From contig WPIO01000046.1 in NCBI GenBank assembly GCA_009760855.2, forward strand, positions 3,217,501 to 3,281,500: a DNA stretch of 64,000 nt, written 5' to 3'. The stretch is from Cristatella mucedo (lineage: Eukaryota; Bryozoa; Phylactolaemata; Cristatellidae). Below, in pieces: positions 1-19,306 of this stretch. The position numbers and the translations under genes were made by a program. Every line of letters starts with the position of its first letter. Position 1 is the first letter of the stretch. The notes beneath the pieces were generated by a model. The model had not been told where the DNA came from, made no database searches, and was given only the letters and a program-made list of their open reading frames with translations.

Positions 1-635
1 AGTCCACGCTCCCTCTGCAAGGATGCCGAAAGGAATGTGTGTCACTCTCGGCGCTGCCGAGTGCAGTGCTGCAACCCACGCTCGAGTGCCTCCTAGCGTT
101 TATGCTGTCACACGTAGGTACAAGATGGTCTTGGCTATCGGTGGGAGGGGTGGTGTTGGTGTGGTGTGAACTGTGAATGCATGCTTATTCACTCAGTGCC
201 ACTGCACCATACCTTGTGTGTTATGGTAATTGTGCTGTGCAGTTCTGGCTGCAGTTTGCCACATATTTTCATGTTTACATGTTTGAATATAACATTTTTT
301 CTTCACACATGCCATGTCTGCTCCCAAGCAACAGAATTTGAAAGATGGATTGGCTGGGTGTTTTTGACTGCCTTTGCTGGACCTCATAAATAGCGGAGTA
401 GCAGTGTTTGTAAAAACTGTTGTAAGTGTGTTTGGTAAAAACAGTGTTTGGCAGCAGCATTAGAGGTAGTGGCAAAGTGGTTGGTGTACTAGCAGCACTG
501 GAGGTAGTAGGTTGATGTTTAAATGATTTATACTTATAGCAGCAGCAGCAGCGACTGTACACGTTTTGAATATTCTCTGTCGATGCCAGAGTATAGGTCA
601 GACCTCGGGTGCCATTTCATCATTTTTCATTGTAG
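1..635 (+). other. NUBP1 intron sequence upstream of the microexon
   Basis: I looked here for the expected preceding exon (DLCGPSIPKIMGLEG-like) and the P-loop exon and found neither. No repeat family is recognised. Confidence 0.5.
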
Positions 636-8142
<7,507 letters not shown>

Positions 8143-9433
8143 GCTCCGTGAAGACATCTGCAGTTGGCGGCAGCAGCAGCAGCAGTCCAGCACGCGAATC
8201 GATGGGCGTGCATTTTACCTTAGCTGTGATGTGCCTAGCTGCCTTCGTCCTTTATTTATCAGGCATTACGAGTCACTGCAGCCTGAATGACGTTGTCGAC
8301 GTGCCTGTGCCAGAAGCCGTGAGCATGGACAGGTGACACTTCCGTGTCTTCTGCTGAATGTGGATAACAACTTGACTAGCACATATCGAGATGACCATTG
8401 GCGTCAAGGCTGCTTGCATGATGAGCCGTTTTCATCGTTGGCTCCCGCCGATCTTTGATATTCGCAAGTGCGTTGTTGGTCTGCTGCAGTACCGCGCAGA
8501 GGCAGCTGGACAGCAGCAGAGACGGCAGGCCTGTCTTTCTTCCTGGTTTCTCTTTTTTTTCCCCTTGCGATCTGCAGGTTACATGTGTTGCATAATTTTT
8601 TACCTTCTAAATAGCAAACAGCAGTAATATCATCAGACCCTTGTTTTGACTAAAGCAACACGGCACACCATCTGTGCATGCCATGCGATCACTTCTGTAA
8701 TGTATATACTACTCAATAATAATCTAGACCTGTCTATGCTTACATCCATATATTCACTACTGCACTTGGAGAACTGCTGTGCCGTGTGTTTTGCCCCGAG
8801 GGGAACCGGTGTTGTTTGTATCTTGATTGCATATGCAATAACATACAAATGTTAAAGTGTATCTTTTTGTTGCATAAACTTTACTGCTGATAGATGTGTG
8901 CTCATGTACGACCTTCACATTTAGATCGCCTGTATAGTTAATGTTCTGTTCTGTTCTGGTTTCTTGGCTAGACAACTTTTCGAAGAATCTTCTTCCGTGT
9001 ATGCCCTCTGCCCTCATTGCCTGCTAAACCCTTTCTTTCCTATGCTTGCCTCTGCTGCTTGTTGGCATGGGTGTACACTTCCATTTCCCAGAAATGCCTG
9101 CTCTAAGCCACCTGCACGTCTTGTGCCGTATGAAGCCCTCCCTCCCTCCGTTCGTCCGTGTAACTGCAAGCAGCCTCGAGTGACTCGAAGCAGCTCGTAG
9201 TGGACCTTAGCATCACTTCTTTGTAATACGTTCGAGTATTTTGCTGATATCTTCGCTCGACTGTGCACGAGCTGTCTTCGGATGCGCTACTCGATGCAAG
9301 ACCTGCTTTGCATGAGGTGCGATTTCGCTATTAGTCGATTCCTATCGGCAGGCCATCATCGGCAGTCAGCGAAGACTGCTCTGCATCCTTCGTTCGCCCT
9401 GTCAACCGTTCGACCATCAAACCCTACGGAATG
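8143..9433. other. Intergenic or 3' UTR of NUBP1
   Basis: There is no recognisable coding sequence. The first few hundred bases are presumably NUBP1 3' UTR. No polyadenylation signal or transposon is evident. Confidence 0.5.
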
Positions 9434-11537
9434 TGTAACGCCGAGCGCTCGGCAGAGGAAGCATAACCTGCTGCTTACCAAGCGGCGAAGCCAACTGTTG
9501 AGTTCGGTTCGCTGTGTGTCGACGAGCAATGTGGAGGTCGCCAAGGAAACCGTTTCTGGCGACAGCCTGCTTACCGTTACTAATGGGCCTTGAGCTCGTG
9601 TCGCGAATTGGAACGAGATACACACACGAGTAGGGAAGTTTACTCAACTTCATTTGCAAACGCACACAACATCGCTGCACGTCAAGTTCAGTTCTATCCT
9701 CACTCCTAGCAAGCTCTCTCCTACGGGCCTCTGCGGTAGGTAAAGCATCCCGGTACTTGGGGAGCCGGCTCCCGGCTGTGTTTTACCCGCTGGGCGTGCC
9801 AGCCCCCTCCCCTTGATGAGATTGGGCGCGTGCCATTAGCGGCACGACCTCGGCCAGGGGGGTTGGTGGGGGTTCGGAGCAGACGCAGGAGAGAGCGGCC
9901 GGAGGCTGTCGTGCTGTGAGCCGTCTCGGGGAAGAGAGCTTTTGGTTGTCGCTCTAAAATAAAGCCGTCGTTACCATGTGCCCGAACAACCAGTTAACGC
10001 GATAGCGACGTCGGTTCAGGCGTTCAGCGGCTTCCGCAGCAACGCCGATGTCATCGGCGGTCGTCACTTCACCGGAACCTAAACCCTGACTGCGGAGAAC
10101 TAGGATTCCGCTTCTATCTTCGCCAAGGCGGGAACAGACCCCGGACCCTAGCTCCTGAGCGGAGAGCTAGAGCTCGGCTTCCACCTTGAGATAAAAGTAG
10201 GTAAACTAAGGATCGTTTCGCCGACGAAGAAATCTCTCCGTCCCCCCCCCCCACTGCACCGGGCTAACTCGTAGTCCACAGCGTCAAAACCCTACGCCGA
10301 ACCGCGAGTACGTACGCACAAACCCAAAATTCGGATTACTGGTGCTACATGACCGTATTCACTGGCATCCACCAAATTCTTCGAATGCCTCGTGCTTTCG
10401 CGTAATGTAATGTATCTCCGTCAGTAACTCCACAAAGTCATAAAGACCATGTGGGTTTTGCACAGGAGAGTTTTGTATAGTGCACTCACAGCCTAAGCGT
10501 CTTTCGCTACGCATTCGGTAGCCAACAGACTTCGTCTCACGCAACCACAACGAGAAAGTGGGAAGCATAGCAGAGTCAGGAGAGCAGTTGAGGTAGTGAG
10601 TAGCATGGAAGTAGCAGCTCGGTACCGCTGAAAAGAATGTGCCATAGTCGGCAGTTGGAGAGTAGTTGTCGTTGCGTAAGAATTGTGGAAGCGAGTTCCA
10701 CAGTCTAGGACCTGCAGAACTAAAGCTTCTGTCGCCAACTGTCTTTAAGTGGAGGAATAGAACAGCTAATTTATTGTCCACACAGGACCTGAGGGCGCGA
10801 ATAGGCTGAAACTGTTGAAGCAGTTCAGCTAGGTACGAAGGAGCCAAGCCGTGGCGGGCCTTGTGGGTCAGCGTAAGAACTTTGCTCTGTATCCTTTGCT
10901 CAACCGGCAACCATCCTAGCTCTTTCAGCAGAGGTGACACGTGCTCAAACCGCTGGGACTTGAAGGCCAGCCTTGCAGCCATATTCATAGTCAGCTGTAG
11001 TGGCATAATAGCTTTCTTTGGCAGCCCAGCCAAAAGGGAATCTCGTGTCTGTCGATCGCTGGCGTGAACAGCCCACCCTGCTTCCTCGTCCAAAGACTTA
11101 ACGAGTCGGCGACCGTCGGACAACCGGCGATGATGTCGAAAGCGAAGGCCTTGAGCGAGCTCCGGCCTATTCTTAAGTAGGCAGTCGGGACGACGGGAAT
11201 GACAGGCCAGCCGACATCAGCCTGCCGATATTAGAAGGTCTGGTCGATACGACCGCTCTGCGTGCGTCCTCTTGTTCACTGCTGGAGAACGCAGGTGTGT
11301 TACATGCGGACGGCAACTCTCGAACGGCCGGCGGCGACAGCGACCTTAAGCGAGCGTTGCCCTATTCCTAAATTGCTAGCCGGGACTCTTAAGGTTGACA
11401 GGCCAGCCGATAACAACTAGCATCATGATCCTACTTACGATGGCTGCATCCTCTTGCTCTATTGCTTCTGAACGAAAATGCCTTTCAGCCGAGCTGCTCT
11501 TGCTCGCGCCCTAAATTTTAGCCAGGCTGGCGCTGTA
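9434..11537. mobile_element. LTR copy 1, interrupted by a LINE-B fragment
   Basis: It begins TGTAACGCCGAG and is homologous along its length to the LTR at 18328-19733. Shared stretches include the CCTGCTTACC and CCTAAACCCTGAC words, GAGAACTAGGA, GTTGACAGGCCAGCC, and an end in GGCGCTGTA. Removing the LINE-B insert leaves about 1.4 kb, the length of copy 2. Part of the GACAGGCCAGCC region is duplicated (11208, 11398). No target duplication is evident. Confidence 0.65.
10403..11110 (-). mobile_element. LINE-B (L2-like) 3' end with reverse-transcriptase C-terminus
   Basis: The - strand gives a long frame with LLKELGWLPVEQRIQSKVLT, KARHGLAPSYLAELL, GDRSFSSAGPRLWNSLP and FLRNDNYSPTADYG. These are hallmarks of the C-terminal part of L2/CR1-group non-LTR retrotransposon ORF2. 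The 3' tail reads on the - strand GTGAGTGCACTATACAAAAC and ends near a TTACATTA run at 10403. It is inserted into the LTR copy around it and is one of the best preserved copies, 5'-truncated as usual for LINEs. Confidence 0.88.
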
Positions 11538-11673
11538 CTAAAAATGTAAGTGTAAAGCACTGTTTTGCTCTCCCATTGTGGTAGTAGCTCATTTGCCGCG
11601 ATTTGCAGCAGAATGTGAAAAGTTGACCGCCAGCCGCTACTCGGGCTCCTGCTTAATTCGTTGGCATGGGTCT

Positions 11674-11674
<1 letters not shown>

Positions 11675-11715
<41 letters not shown>

Positions 11716-11775
11716 CACTTGATAAAGCGTCCTAAGAGAACTCAATCTCTTTCTAGGCGCTTTACATTTGCTGCA
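11675..11775 (-). mobile_element. LINE-A 3' tail with (TTA)n
   Basis: An (AAT)n run is followed by GCACTTGATAAAGCGTCCT and AATCTCTTTCTAGGCGC. This is the reverse complement of the LINE-A 3' tail ending in a TTA microsatellite. Confidence 0.75.
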
Positions 11776-11784
11776 ACACAGCTG

Positions 11785-11910
11785 GCTATGGGACAGCCCC
11801 TTAAATTCTGTCTGTTAAATGCCCATTCACTAAAAACCAAAGGCCGTCTGGCCCGCGATCAGGTTGTCCAGTAGCAGCTAGACGCATTTCAGGTGACCGA
11901 AACGCAAATA
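11785..11910 (+). mobile_element. L2-like LINE, start of AP-endonuclease domain
   Basis: The frame reads LKFCLLNAHSLKTKGRLARD and, after a stop, LDAFQVTETQ. This resembles the N-terminal strand and the DxxxxTET motif that open the AP-endonuclease of LINE ORF2. It breaks off at the SINE1 insertion at 11917. Confidence 0.6.
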
Positions 11911-11916
11911 TAATAA

Positions 11917-12057
11917 ATATAATTCATTTGTCTAACGCCCCAAGAGAACCTAATCTCTATTCAGGTGCTTCACAAATGCCTCGAGGCTCGAGCCCACGAA
12001 CTTAGCTTGACCTTGGTCGGGGCGAGCACCTTAACCACTGGACCAAACCAGCTCGGC
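11917..12057 (-). mobile_element. SINE1 (tRNA-derived)
   Basis: Read on the - strand it starts GCCGAGCTGGTTTGGTCCAG (A-box region), carries GTGGGCTCGAGCC (B box) and ends with the LINE-A-like AAGTGCCTGAAT tail and TGAATT. Between 12058 and 12340 nothing further is recognised. Confidence 0.85.
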
Positions 12058-12339
12058 AAAAGTGGATGGCGCCCTATTGTGGTGGCTATGTATCTGAGAC
12101 CACACATTGCCACGAGGCTTTTATTCTTCCATTCGCCCATGCAGTCTGACTATGTCAGTGGCTTCGTTGTTCTTGGATCGTTTGGCAGTAAGACTAGCCG
12201 CTTTACGAATGAGCCATCGTTTGGATCAGTTGCTATCAGGTCCTCATCGAAGACCTGCCGCACAGATGTGATTTACCGACTTCATTTTGACTGTGTAAGT
12301 TTGTTTCTAGGGTAGCTTTTGGAGTTCCTCACTAGAATA

Positions 12340-13150
12340 TTCGTGTGTGACAGGCCGTTATTGATCCAGCAAACTTTCTTAAATTGAATGATGATAAAAC
12401 CAACTAATTAGTTATTGGCAAACCAAGATGTGATTCGAGAATTGAAAAGTCTAACGCTCAACGTCGGCTCTGCCAGCATATCTACTGTAGAATCTGCGAA
12501 AAATCTAGGTTTCATATACCAAGTGACCTTCTATTAACGATCGCATCAGCTCCACAGTCAAGTCTGCCTATTTTCAGATACAAAACATTGCTAAAATCTC
12601 AAATTTGGGCTTGTTTAGACAGGGATACCACATCAAAATAACTCCATGCATTCGCGACATTCCTCCTTAATTTCTGTAACTCACAGCTTGATGGTCTACC
12701 GGCCTTTGCAATCAGGCGCTCACAGCTGGTGCAAAACTCAGCAGCTAGGCTTGTCTGTCGTGAGATTTGTACTTGCCAGATCACATCACTTTTCGCCGAC
12801 CTGCACTGGCTGCCAGTCAAGCAACGCATTGACTTTAAGATTTTTTGTCCAACTAAACTAAACATGCATCTTTTTATGACAGTGGGTCAGTGTGATTGGT
12901 CTTTGATGTGCTGATGCATGCCGACACTATGCACGCTGCTACTAACCATACTTGTATGTTTACCCTGTGCGTGTCACCCCTAACCCCGTGCTATTCTTGT
13001 TGTTTTTATGAGCATGTTACCACTAACCGTTCGACCGTGCTTCTTTTGTCGTAAATTTAAAGTGCCCAGACAGAGATTGAGTTTTCTGAGGGCGATGTAT
13101 CAAGTGCATTTTTCTCGTAATTCGTATAATTATTATTATCAAGAAGGCTA
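12340..13150 (+). mobile_element. LINE-A (L2-like) 3' end
   Basis: Frames show FLKLNDDKTN-like words, then SSTVKSAYF, LVQNSAARLVCREI and FADLHWLPVKQRIDFKI, as in L2-group ORF2. The tail TTTAAAGTGCCCAGACAGAG leads to GAGGGCGATGTATC and a TTATTATT run. It carries several stops and deletions. Confidence 0.82.
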
Positions 13151-14200
13151 CGGCATTCAAGTTGACATTCCTAGCATAAGCCAGGTCGGCTCTTTTTTTT
13201 TTGACTGCGTAAAGAACAGTTCGGTTCGGTCCTGCACGCTAATCGTACCACGTACCATATCCGGGTGGCCGGGATCCGGGATCTCTTAATAACTAAGGAT
13301 GTCTGCCCCGCTGACATCGTGCGCCCGCATCTGAGCATCTCGGACCGTTCGATGCTCAGTCTCGTTTAGCGCTCCTGCTCCGCTGTACTCGCAATGTGAC
13401 GTCGAGTCTGTCCGGTGACGCAACTTAAGAAGCATTGAACCTGAGAGATCTTTTAAATCTGTAAGGCAGCTCTTCACGATCTGTACGCAGACTAGGCCAA
13501 CAGCCTCGATATCCTCGCTGATTTATAGTGAAAATGAGTGATACTGAGGTGTACCCTAGCATGTACCCTACCTAGCATGTACTCCCGTGCATTCTGCGTG
13601 CCCGTGTGCCCAAAGACAATTCAAAAATTCCAAAAAGAAGCCCTTCGAAGGCTTGAACGCCGGTGTAAGAAGAAGCGTCAGACGGTCTGACGACGAGCAA
13701 GCGAATATGATTATTAATTGTTAATATTTATTATTTATTTAATATGTAATATTTAATTATATTTAAATTTAATTATATTTAAATAAATATTAAATATTAA
13801 ATAAATAATAAATATCTTCTAGATTAATTAACTACTAATAAGATTTAAGCTAATCTAGAAGAGTTCTTCCGAGTCTGCACCCGAAAGCTTAGAAAGGCCA
13901 AAGCTCATTTTTTCCCTCGGTAACTGCAGTCATGCCCGGCGGACCCCGAACAAAAGTCGGTGAACAATTCGCCTGCCAACTGTGAGGGTCTCACTCTCTA
14001 AATATTAACGGCTTGGCTGAAAGGTTTTCAGCCCTCTTGACTGAAAGAAATACGCACATTTGTGCCTACATAAAGCCCCCTTTGACCAAATCAATTATTT
14101 AATCGCAACGCGTGACTTGCCAATAGAGATTTTCTTAGGCTTCTGCGTACGATGTGGCTACCTTAATAAAGTCTAGTAAAAAGAGCTCGTCACCTGAAGA
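13151..14200. other. Unassigned intergenic stretch
   Basis: The only structure recognised is the AT-rich inverted repeat at 13722-13815. The segment 13880-14140 may be 5' LINE sequence, but no protein motif supports this. Confidence 0.4.
13722..13815. repeat. AT-rich inverted repeat, arms about 35 bp
   Basis: The arms 13722-13757 and 13780-13815 are near-perfect reverse complements (TATTTATTATTTATTTAATA and partner). A second short inverted pair follows: CTTCTAGATTA at 13816 and TAATCTAGAAG near 13851. Confidence 0.8.
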
Positions 14201-14299
14201 CACTATGCGATCCTCTATCACTGACAGACAAACTTCATCCAGCCACAGCTGCGATTTGTAATGCTCTCCTGGAGAAATAGGCTGTGCCAAAGTCCATTG

Positions 14300-16190
14300 A
14301 ATCGGCCATTTTTAGATCGATGCTTAATAGCCTGGATTAGATTCAGGGGTCCTGCAACCATTTTGCCCAGTTTTCCGTCATTATTTTTTGTCAACAATAC
14401 TTGAAAAGTTGTCGTTAAACAGCCCGTTGCACGCATAGAAAATTATAACTTGTCAGAAGAAAATGCATTCGGGATTCAAGCAACACCTTGGTTTTACTGT
14501 TGGCTGGTGCTGCCTGCTGAGAAAATGCTCACGGTGCTGTAGCAGCCGCAGCAACGGCATAGACATCTTGCAACAGGGGTGACGGCCGGTTCTCAACAAT
14601 GTCCTTGCCTCTCTTCCATGTAACCAATGACATCCCACGCAGCAACGATGATGGGAATGCCATTGCGCTAACCCTACTCGATCTATAAACTGCCTTCGAC
14701 GCTAGTGATCACGTTATCTTACTAGACCGGTTGAGAGCCACATTTGGTCTGGCATACAAGGCACTGGTGTGGTTGAAGTCGTTATTGTCCGTTCGTGTTC
14801 AGTCCATTTCGTCTGGGGTCAAGTTTCATTTACCAGACCAGATGCCATCCGAACCGTGGAGTCCTACAAGGGTCCCTCCTCGGTATTTTGCAGTTCTCCA
14901 ATTATACTGAACCTCTGCGAAAAGTGATTTCGACACCTGGAGTCAGCTGTCACTTTTATGCTGAAGATATTCACCTGTATTTTTCATTTGAACACGTGGT
15001 TTCATGGTTTATTGCTGGTCTAGGGTTTTATCGAATTATGGGTTATATGAAACTATGGTTAAATGAGTTAATCTTTGTATAAGGGTGAGTCGTTGCCTGG
15101 AGAGGAGCAGGCTGTGGAAAACAGGACGGAGGGAGGGGAGAGCAGGCTGTGCGGTGTAACGCTGCAAGCGTTGACGGAATGCACGAGTGAGTTGAGGCCA
15201 CTCCCCCCTCCTCGAGGCGTCTGCATTTCGTCGCTAATGATGCACCGTCGAGTGCTGCTTTCAGAGCGTCAGCTTACAGTCGGAATATGCTGCAGCGACT
15301 GATAAACCGAACGCTTACCTTAGATTCAATCCCGGTTTCGGAAAATTTACCTAAATTTAAAGACAATAAAACAAAACTGTTACTCACAGGACACCCCAAG
15401 CGCGAGGCTTGATTTGGATACTTTAATCATCATATAGGAGTTGCTGCAGTGCAACCGTTGCCATGGGCTCGGAATGTATCTGTCCTATTTTATGTGAGCC
15501 TACAGTTGGAAAGTTCAATTAAAAAGACTCTTTCCAAAGCAAGCCATCACGTCTATCCCTGACTGAGATTTGGGATTATCTACTTTGATTTCTTTTTAGA
15601 AATTCAAGTAGATAATTGGTTCTGTCCTGGCTAGAATACTCCATCCAGTTTTGATTGGGCTACCGAAAAACGCAATTAAGTCTCATCTGCTGATTATAAA
15701 TATTGCCGAACGTCTAGTCAAATACTCCCAGAGCTTTGCGTCTCCATTGCTGGTGGAGGAGCTTTGATAGCTGACGGTTGATCAATGAATGCAGAGCGAA
15801 ATGCTTGCGATGACCCTCAAAGTCCGCCACCACGATGCTTGGCTTCGTCATATCCAGCTGAACTGTTTCCCCAGCTTCAGCTTTCTCTTGCCTCAGGTCC
15901 TCTGTGGACAACACACTAGCTGCTCCAAACCGTTTGTGGCAGAGGCTTTTATTCTGCGGATCCTAGGCTGTGGAACTCACTTCTATGATTCTTACGTAAC
16001 GACATCTACTCTCCCGAAGCCGACTGTCGCACATCGTTTCTAGCCGTCCGGAGCTACTACTTCCATGCCACTCACTTTCTCTTTGCAGCGAGAAAAATGA
16101 AAGATGGCGACTACTTAATGGGTATCGAATGCCGCTTAGGCTATAATGTGCAATAGAAAATCTTCCTTGCCAACACCCGCTTAGGTTTTA
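14300..16190 (+). mobile_element. LINE-B (L2-like) reverse-transcriptase remnant
   Basis: In broken frames I read TAFDASDHVILLDRL (RT block A), GVLQGSLLGILQFSNYTEPL (block B), CHFYAEDIHLYFSF (block C, YADD with A to E change), then NLPKFKDNKTKLLLTGHPKR and the C-terminal WNS-type region to 16140. A 220-bp segment at 15080-15300 does not match other copies and may be an insertion. Many stops make it non-functional. Confidence 0.8.
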
Positions 16191-16194
16191 CATT

Positions 16195-17330
16195 CAATTG
16201 ATTCACCTCTCGGCAAAATGATTAAGGCCCGTGGAATAGGATATCTATTGTATGCTGACGATACTCAGCTGTATTTGTCATTCAAACCGTCTGAATCTGC
16301 TGCAGCAACTGAAAAACTGTATGCTTACCTGGCCGACATTAGATCCTGCATGTCGGAAAACTTCTTGAAACTTACTGACGATAGAACCGAACTTCTACCA
16401 ATAGGACACCCGAAGCGTGTGACTGGATTAGAAGGCTTTGCTCTTCTAATAGGTGATTTTGTTGTGCGACTATAACCACGTGCTCAAAATTTACGTGTCG
16501 TTTTCTACAGCTGCCTAGATTTTAAAAGCTTCATTCAGAAGACTGCTTCTACAGCTAGCCATCACGTCCCATCCCTATCCATGATAAGGAGCTGTCTTAC
16601 TCGGCAACTTTAAAAAAAATTGACTATCTTCTTAGTTTAATTTTGGCTTGATCATTGTAACTTTCTTTTGGCTGGGCTACCAAAGAAAGCTATTAGGCCA
16701 CAGCAGCTGGCTATGAATATGGCTGCAAGGCTAGTTTTCAAGTCGCAGAGGTTTGACCGAGTATCTCCTTTGCTAAAAGAGCTTTGATGGCTGCCGGTTG
16801 ATCAACGGATACAGAGCAAAGTTTTTATACTGACTCACAAGGCCCGCCAGGATTTGGCTCCTCCATACCTAGCTGAATTGCTGCACCAGTTTCAGCCTCC
16901 TCGTGCCTTCAGATCCTGTATGAACAATAAATACACTGTTCCACTCCTCCGCTTGAAGACCGTTGGCTACAGAAGCTTTAGCTCTGCAGATCCTAGACTG
17001 TGGAACTCGCTTCCACAATTCTTAGGCAACGACAACTACTCTCATGCTGCCGACTTTGGCTCATCCTTTTTAGCGGTCTTGAGCTGCTTCTTGCATGCTG
17101 CTCACTACTTCAATGCTCTCCTGACTCTGCTATGCTTCTCACTTTCTCTTTGTTGCGTGCGATGAAGTCTGTTGGCTACCGAATGCGTACCAAAAGCTGC
17201 TTAGGCTGTGAGTGCGCTATATAAAACTCTCCTGCGTAACACCCACACAGTCTTTGTGGCTTTGTGGAGTCACAGACGGAGATACTTTACATTGCACTAA
17301 ATAGGTTTTGCGGCTTTGTGGAGCTATGCA
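16195..17330 (+). mobile_element. LINE-B (L2-like), RT block C to 3' end
   Basis: It opens with GIGYLLYADDTQLYLSFKPS, an intact YADD box. It then runs through ENFLKLTDDRTELLPIGHPK, QDLAPPYLAELLHQFQPP and GYRSFSSADPRLWNSLPQFL to the LINE-B tail GAGTGCGCTATATAAAACTC near 17215. It is the longest LINE-B copy in this orientation, still with a few in-frame stops. Confidence 0.87.
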
Positions 17331-17449
17331 CGGAGATACTTAGTTTTCATTTCTTAGTAGTTTTCTTAGTAGACTAAGTGAGTAAGATGCATTTCATTAG
17401 AATCCGACGGCTCTAGTTGCCCAGCATAGATATGATAGAGCTGAGTCTA

Positions 17450-17640
17450 ATAAGCCGACGTCGGCTGATTTAACAGCCTTTTTGTGTAGCAGCAAAAGAG
17501 GCTGGAGCAGTTATCCCCCACATTGAAGATTGCAATAGAGAACTGCCTGCTCCAGGACTCGAACCCACGATACGAGTCGTGTACTGAGTGAGCACGTGAT
17601 CCCGTAGCTAAGAGCTCCTGCTCCGAGCCATGCTGTACTG
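17450..17640 (-). mobile_element. SINE3 (tRNA-derived)
   Basis: On the - strand there is GTGGGTTCGAGTCCTG, a perfect Pol III B box. The body then ends in AAAGGCTGTTAAATCAGC, shared with SINE2. Related copies lie at 30245, 44398 and 52560. Confidence 0.75.
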
Positions 17641-17869
17641 CAGCCTTGCCCGATTGGGATATTCTTATCGTTTCTGAGCCGGCGTCAACCTGCATTTACA
17701 TTTCAGTGCAAGATTTTCGTGGAATGAGCGTATATTTTTGGTGAACTTCATTGCTACGCACCAGCCATAATCATATAGTTAATTATATTCTTAATTATAT
17801 ATATTTATAATTATTATTCGCTTAATTATAGACTTGAAAAATTAAGAATGGCCTGATTCTTCTGGAAAC

Positions 17870-18060
17870 GAAGAACGCTGGTTAAGTTAGAGTGAGCCAT
17901 TGGTCGGACTCAAACGCGGTAGCTCTTCAGGAGATGTGCATGACACAATTTCGATTAAGTCTTGTCTCTGCAGGAATTGAACCAATGACCTCTGACACGT
18001 AGGAGGCAAAGTTCTGTCAGCTCACTCAAAGCAGAAGATAGATGCTAGCTCGGCCTCAGA
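17870..18060 (-). mobile_element. Possible tRNA-derived SINE fragment
   Basis: The - strand holds GTCATTGGTTCAATTCCTGC, a good B box, after a plausible A-box region near 18030. The tail is not one of the other families here. It is probably a SINE; a tRNA pseudogene is also possible. The AT-rich patch 17770-17835 precedes it. Confidence 0.4.
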
Positions 18061-18751
18061 AACCGGGGACAAGCATACTAATTACATACCAGTATTGAAA
18101 AACAATCACGTCTTCTGAAATAAATTACCTTAACGTGCATGACCGTTCAGACATGCACATTCTAACATGTTGCTATTGCTATGATACTTGTTTTTAAAGT
18201 GGTTGTCTATAAGCTGCATCTGCCGATCCATTTTCTAGTTCAAGAACTTTCGTTGATTTGCGTGTAACTCCTGGTACAACCGTTCGAGAGCAGATTGGCT
18301 GACACATAGTGCAGTAGTACATTGTATTGTAACGTCGAAGGCTCGGCGGAGTAGGCGTAACCTGCCGCTTCTCTAGCGGCGTAGCCTACCGCCTGATGCC
18401 GTTCGGTGCGCGTCCACGCGCAATAAGCTGGCCGCCACGAAACGAGCGTTTCTGGCGCCGACCTGCTTACCGTTACTAAAGGGGGTCGTGAGTACGCGGC
18501 GTGAATTGGAAAGCGAGACACACAAATTAGGGATTTTACTGAGCTTTATTCGCAAGCGCACAAAGTTGCTGCGCGTCTAGCTCAGTTTTATCTCCACACT
18601 CCTCGCACGTTCTCAACAGCACCAACGCTCTTGCGGAGGGAGTACTGCTCCACGCTGAGGCACGAACCGGAGCCTAAACCCTAACCGGAGAACTAGGACT
18701 CGGTTTCCACCAGTGCGGAAGGAATACCCCACACACGCAAACTTAAGCCCC

Positions 18752-19012
18752 CTTGCGGAGGAAACACATCTCCACACCAACGCTACTTATGTCTACAATG
18801 GGGAACGACCCAAATAGACAGAGCCCGAACCGGAGCCTAAACCCTAACCGGAGAACTAGGACTCCACACACGCCAAAACAAGCACTCTTGCGGAGGAAAC
18901 ACGTTTCAACACCAACGCTACTTACGTCTATAATGGGGAACGACCCAAATAGACAGAGCCCGAACCAGAGCCTAAACCCTAACCGGAGAACTAGGACCCC
19001 ACACACACCAAC
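18752..19012. repeat. 135-bp tandem repeat inside the solo LTR
   Basis: Units start CTTGCGGAGGAAACAC at 18752 and 18887 and are nearly identical for 125-135 bp. A partial upstream unit starts at 18630. Each contains GCCTAAACCCTAACCGGAGA. Confidence 0.9.
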
Positions 19013-19244
19013 TACGTCTAGCTCGCACAGGCAAATCCTTATGTCAAGCCCACGTGCTAGCGCGCACACACAAAACACAAAAGAAACACAAAATGCCAGC
19101 TCGGGCGCGACACGACCATATTCGGCGGAGTCTACCGAATTCTCCTAATGCTGTCTTGTCCTGTTCCGTCCATCGTCGGCGGACAGCCCGCCCTCCTCCC
19201 ACGCTCTCAGAGAAACGAGTCCGACGGCGTTGAAGCGCAGAGCC

Positions 19245-19306
19245 GGACAAAAGACCAAAAAGACCAAAAGACCAAAAAGACCAAAAGACCAAGAGACCAA
19301 AGGCCA
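19245..19306. repeat. AGACCAAAA short tandem array
   Basis: AGACCAAAAAGACCAAAAG is reiterated with small variation, within the LTR. Confidence 0.85.

Noticed and set aside
18670..18995. CCTAAACCCTAACC words resembling telomere repeats
   Set aside because: They occur once per 135-bp unit inside an LTR, not as a short tandem array.
18743..19078. Hydrophobic repeated open frame on the - strand
   Set aside because: It is the 135-bp tandem repeat of the solo LTR; the apparent membrane segments come from the repeat.
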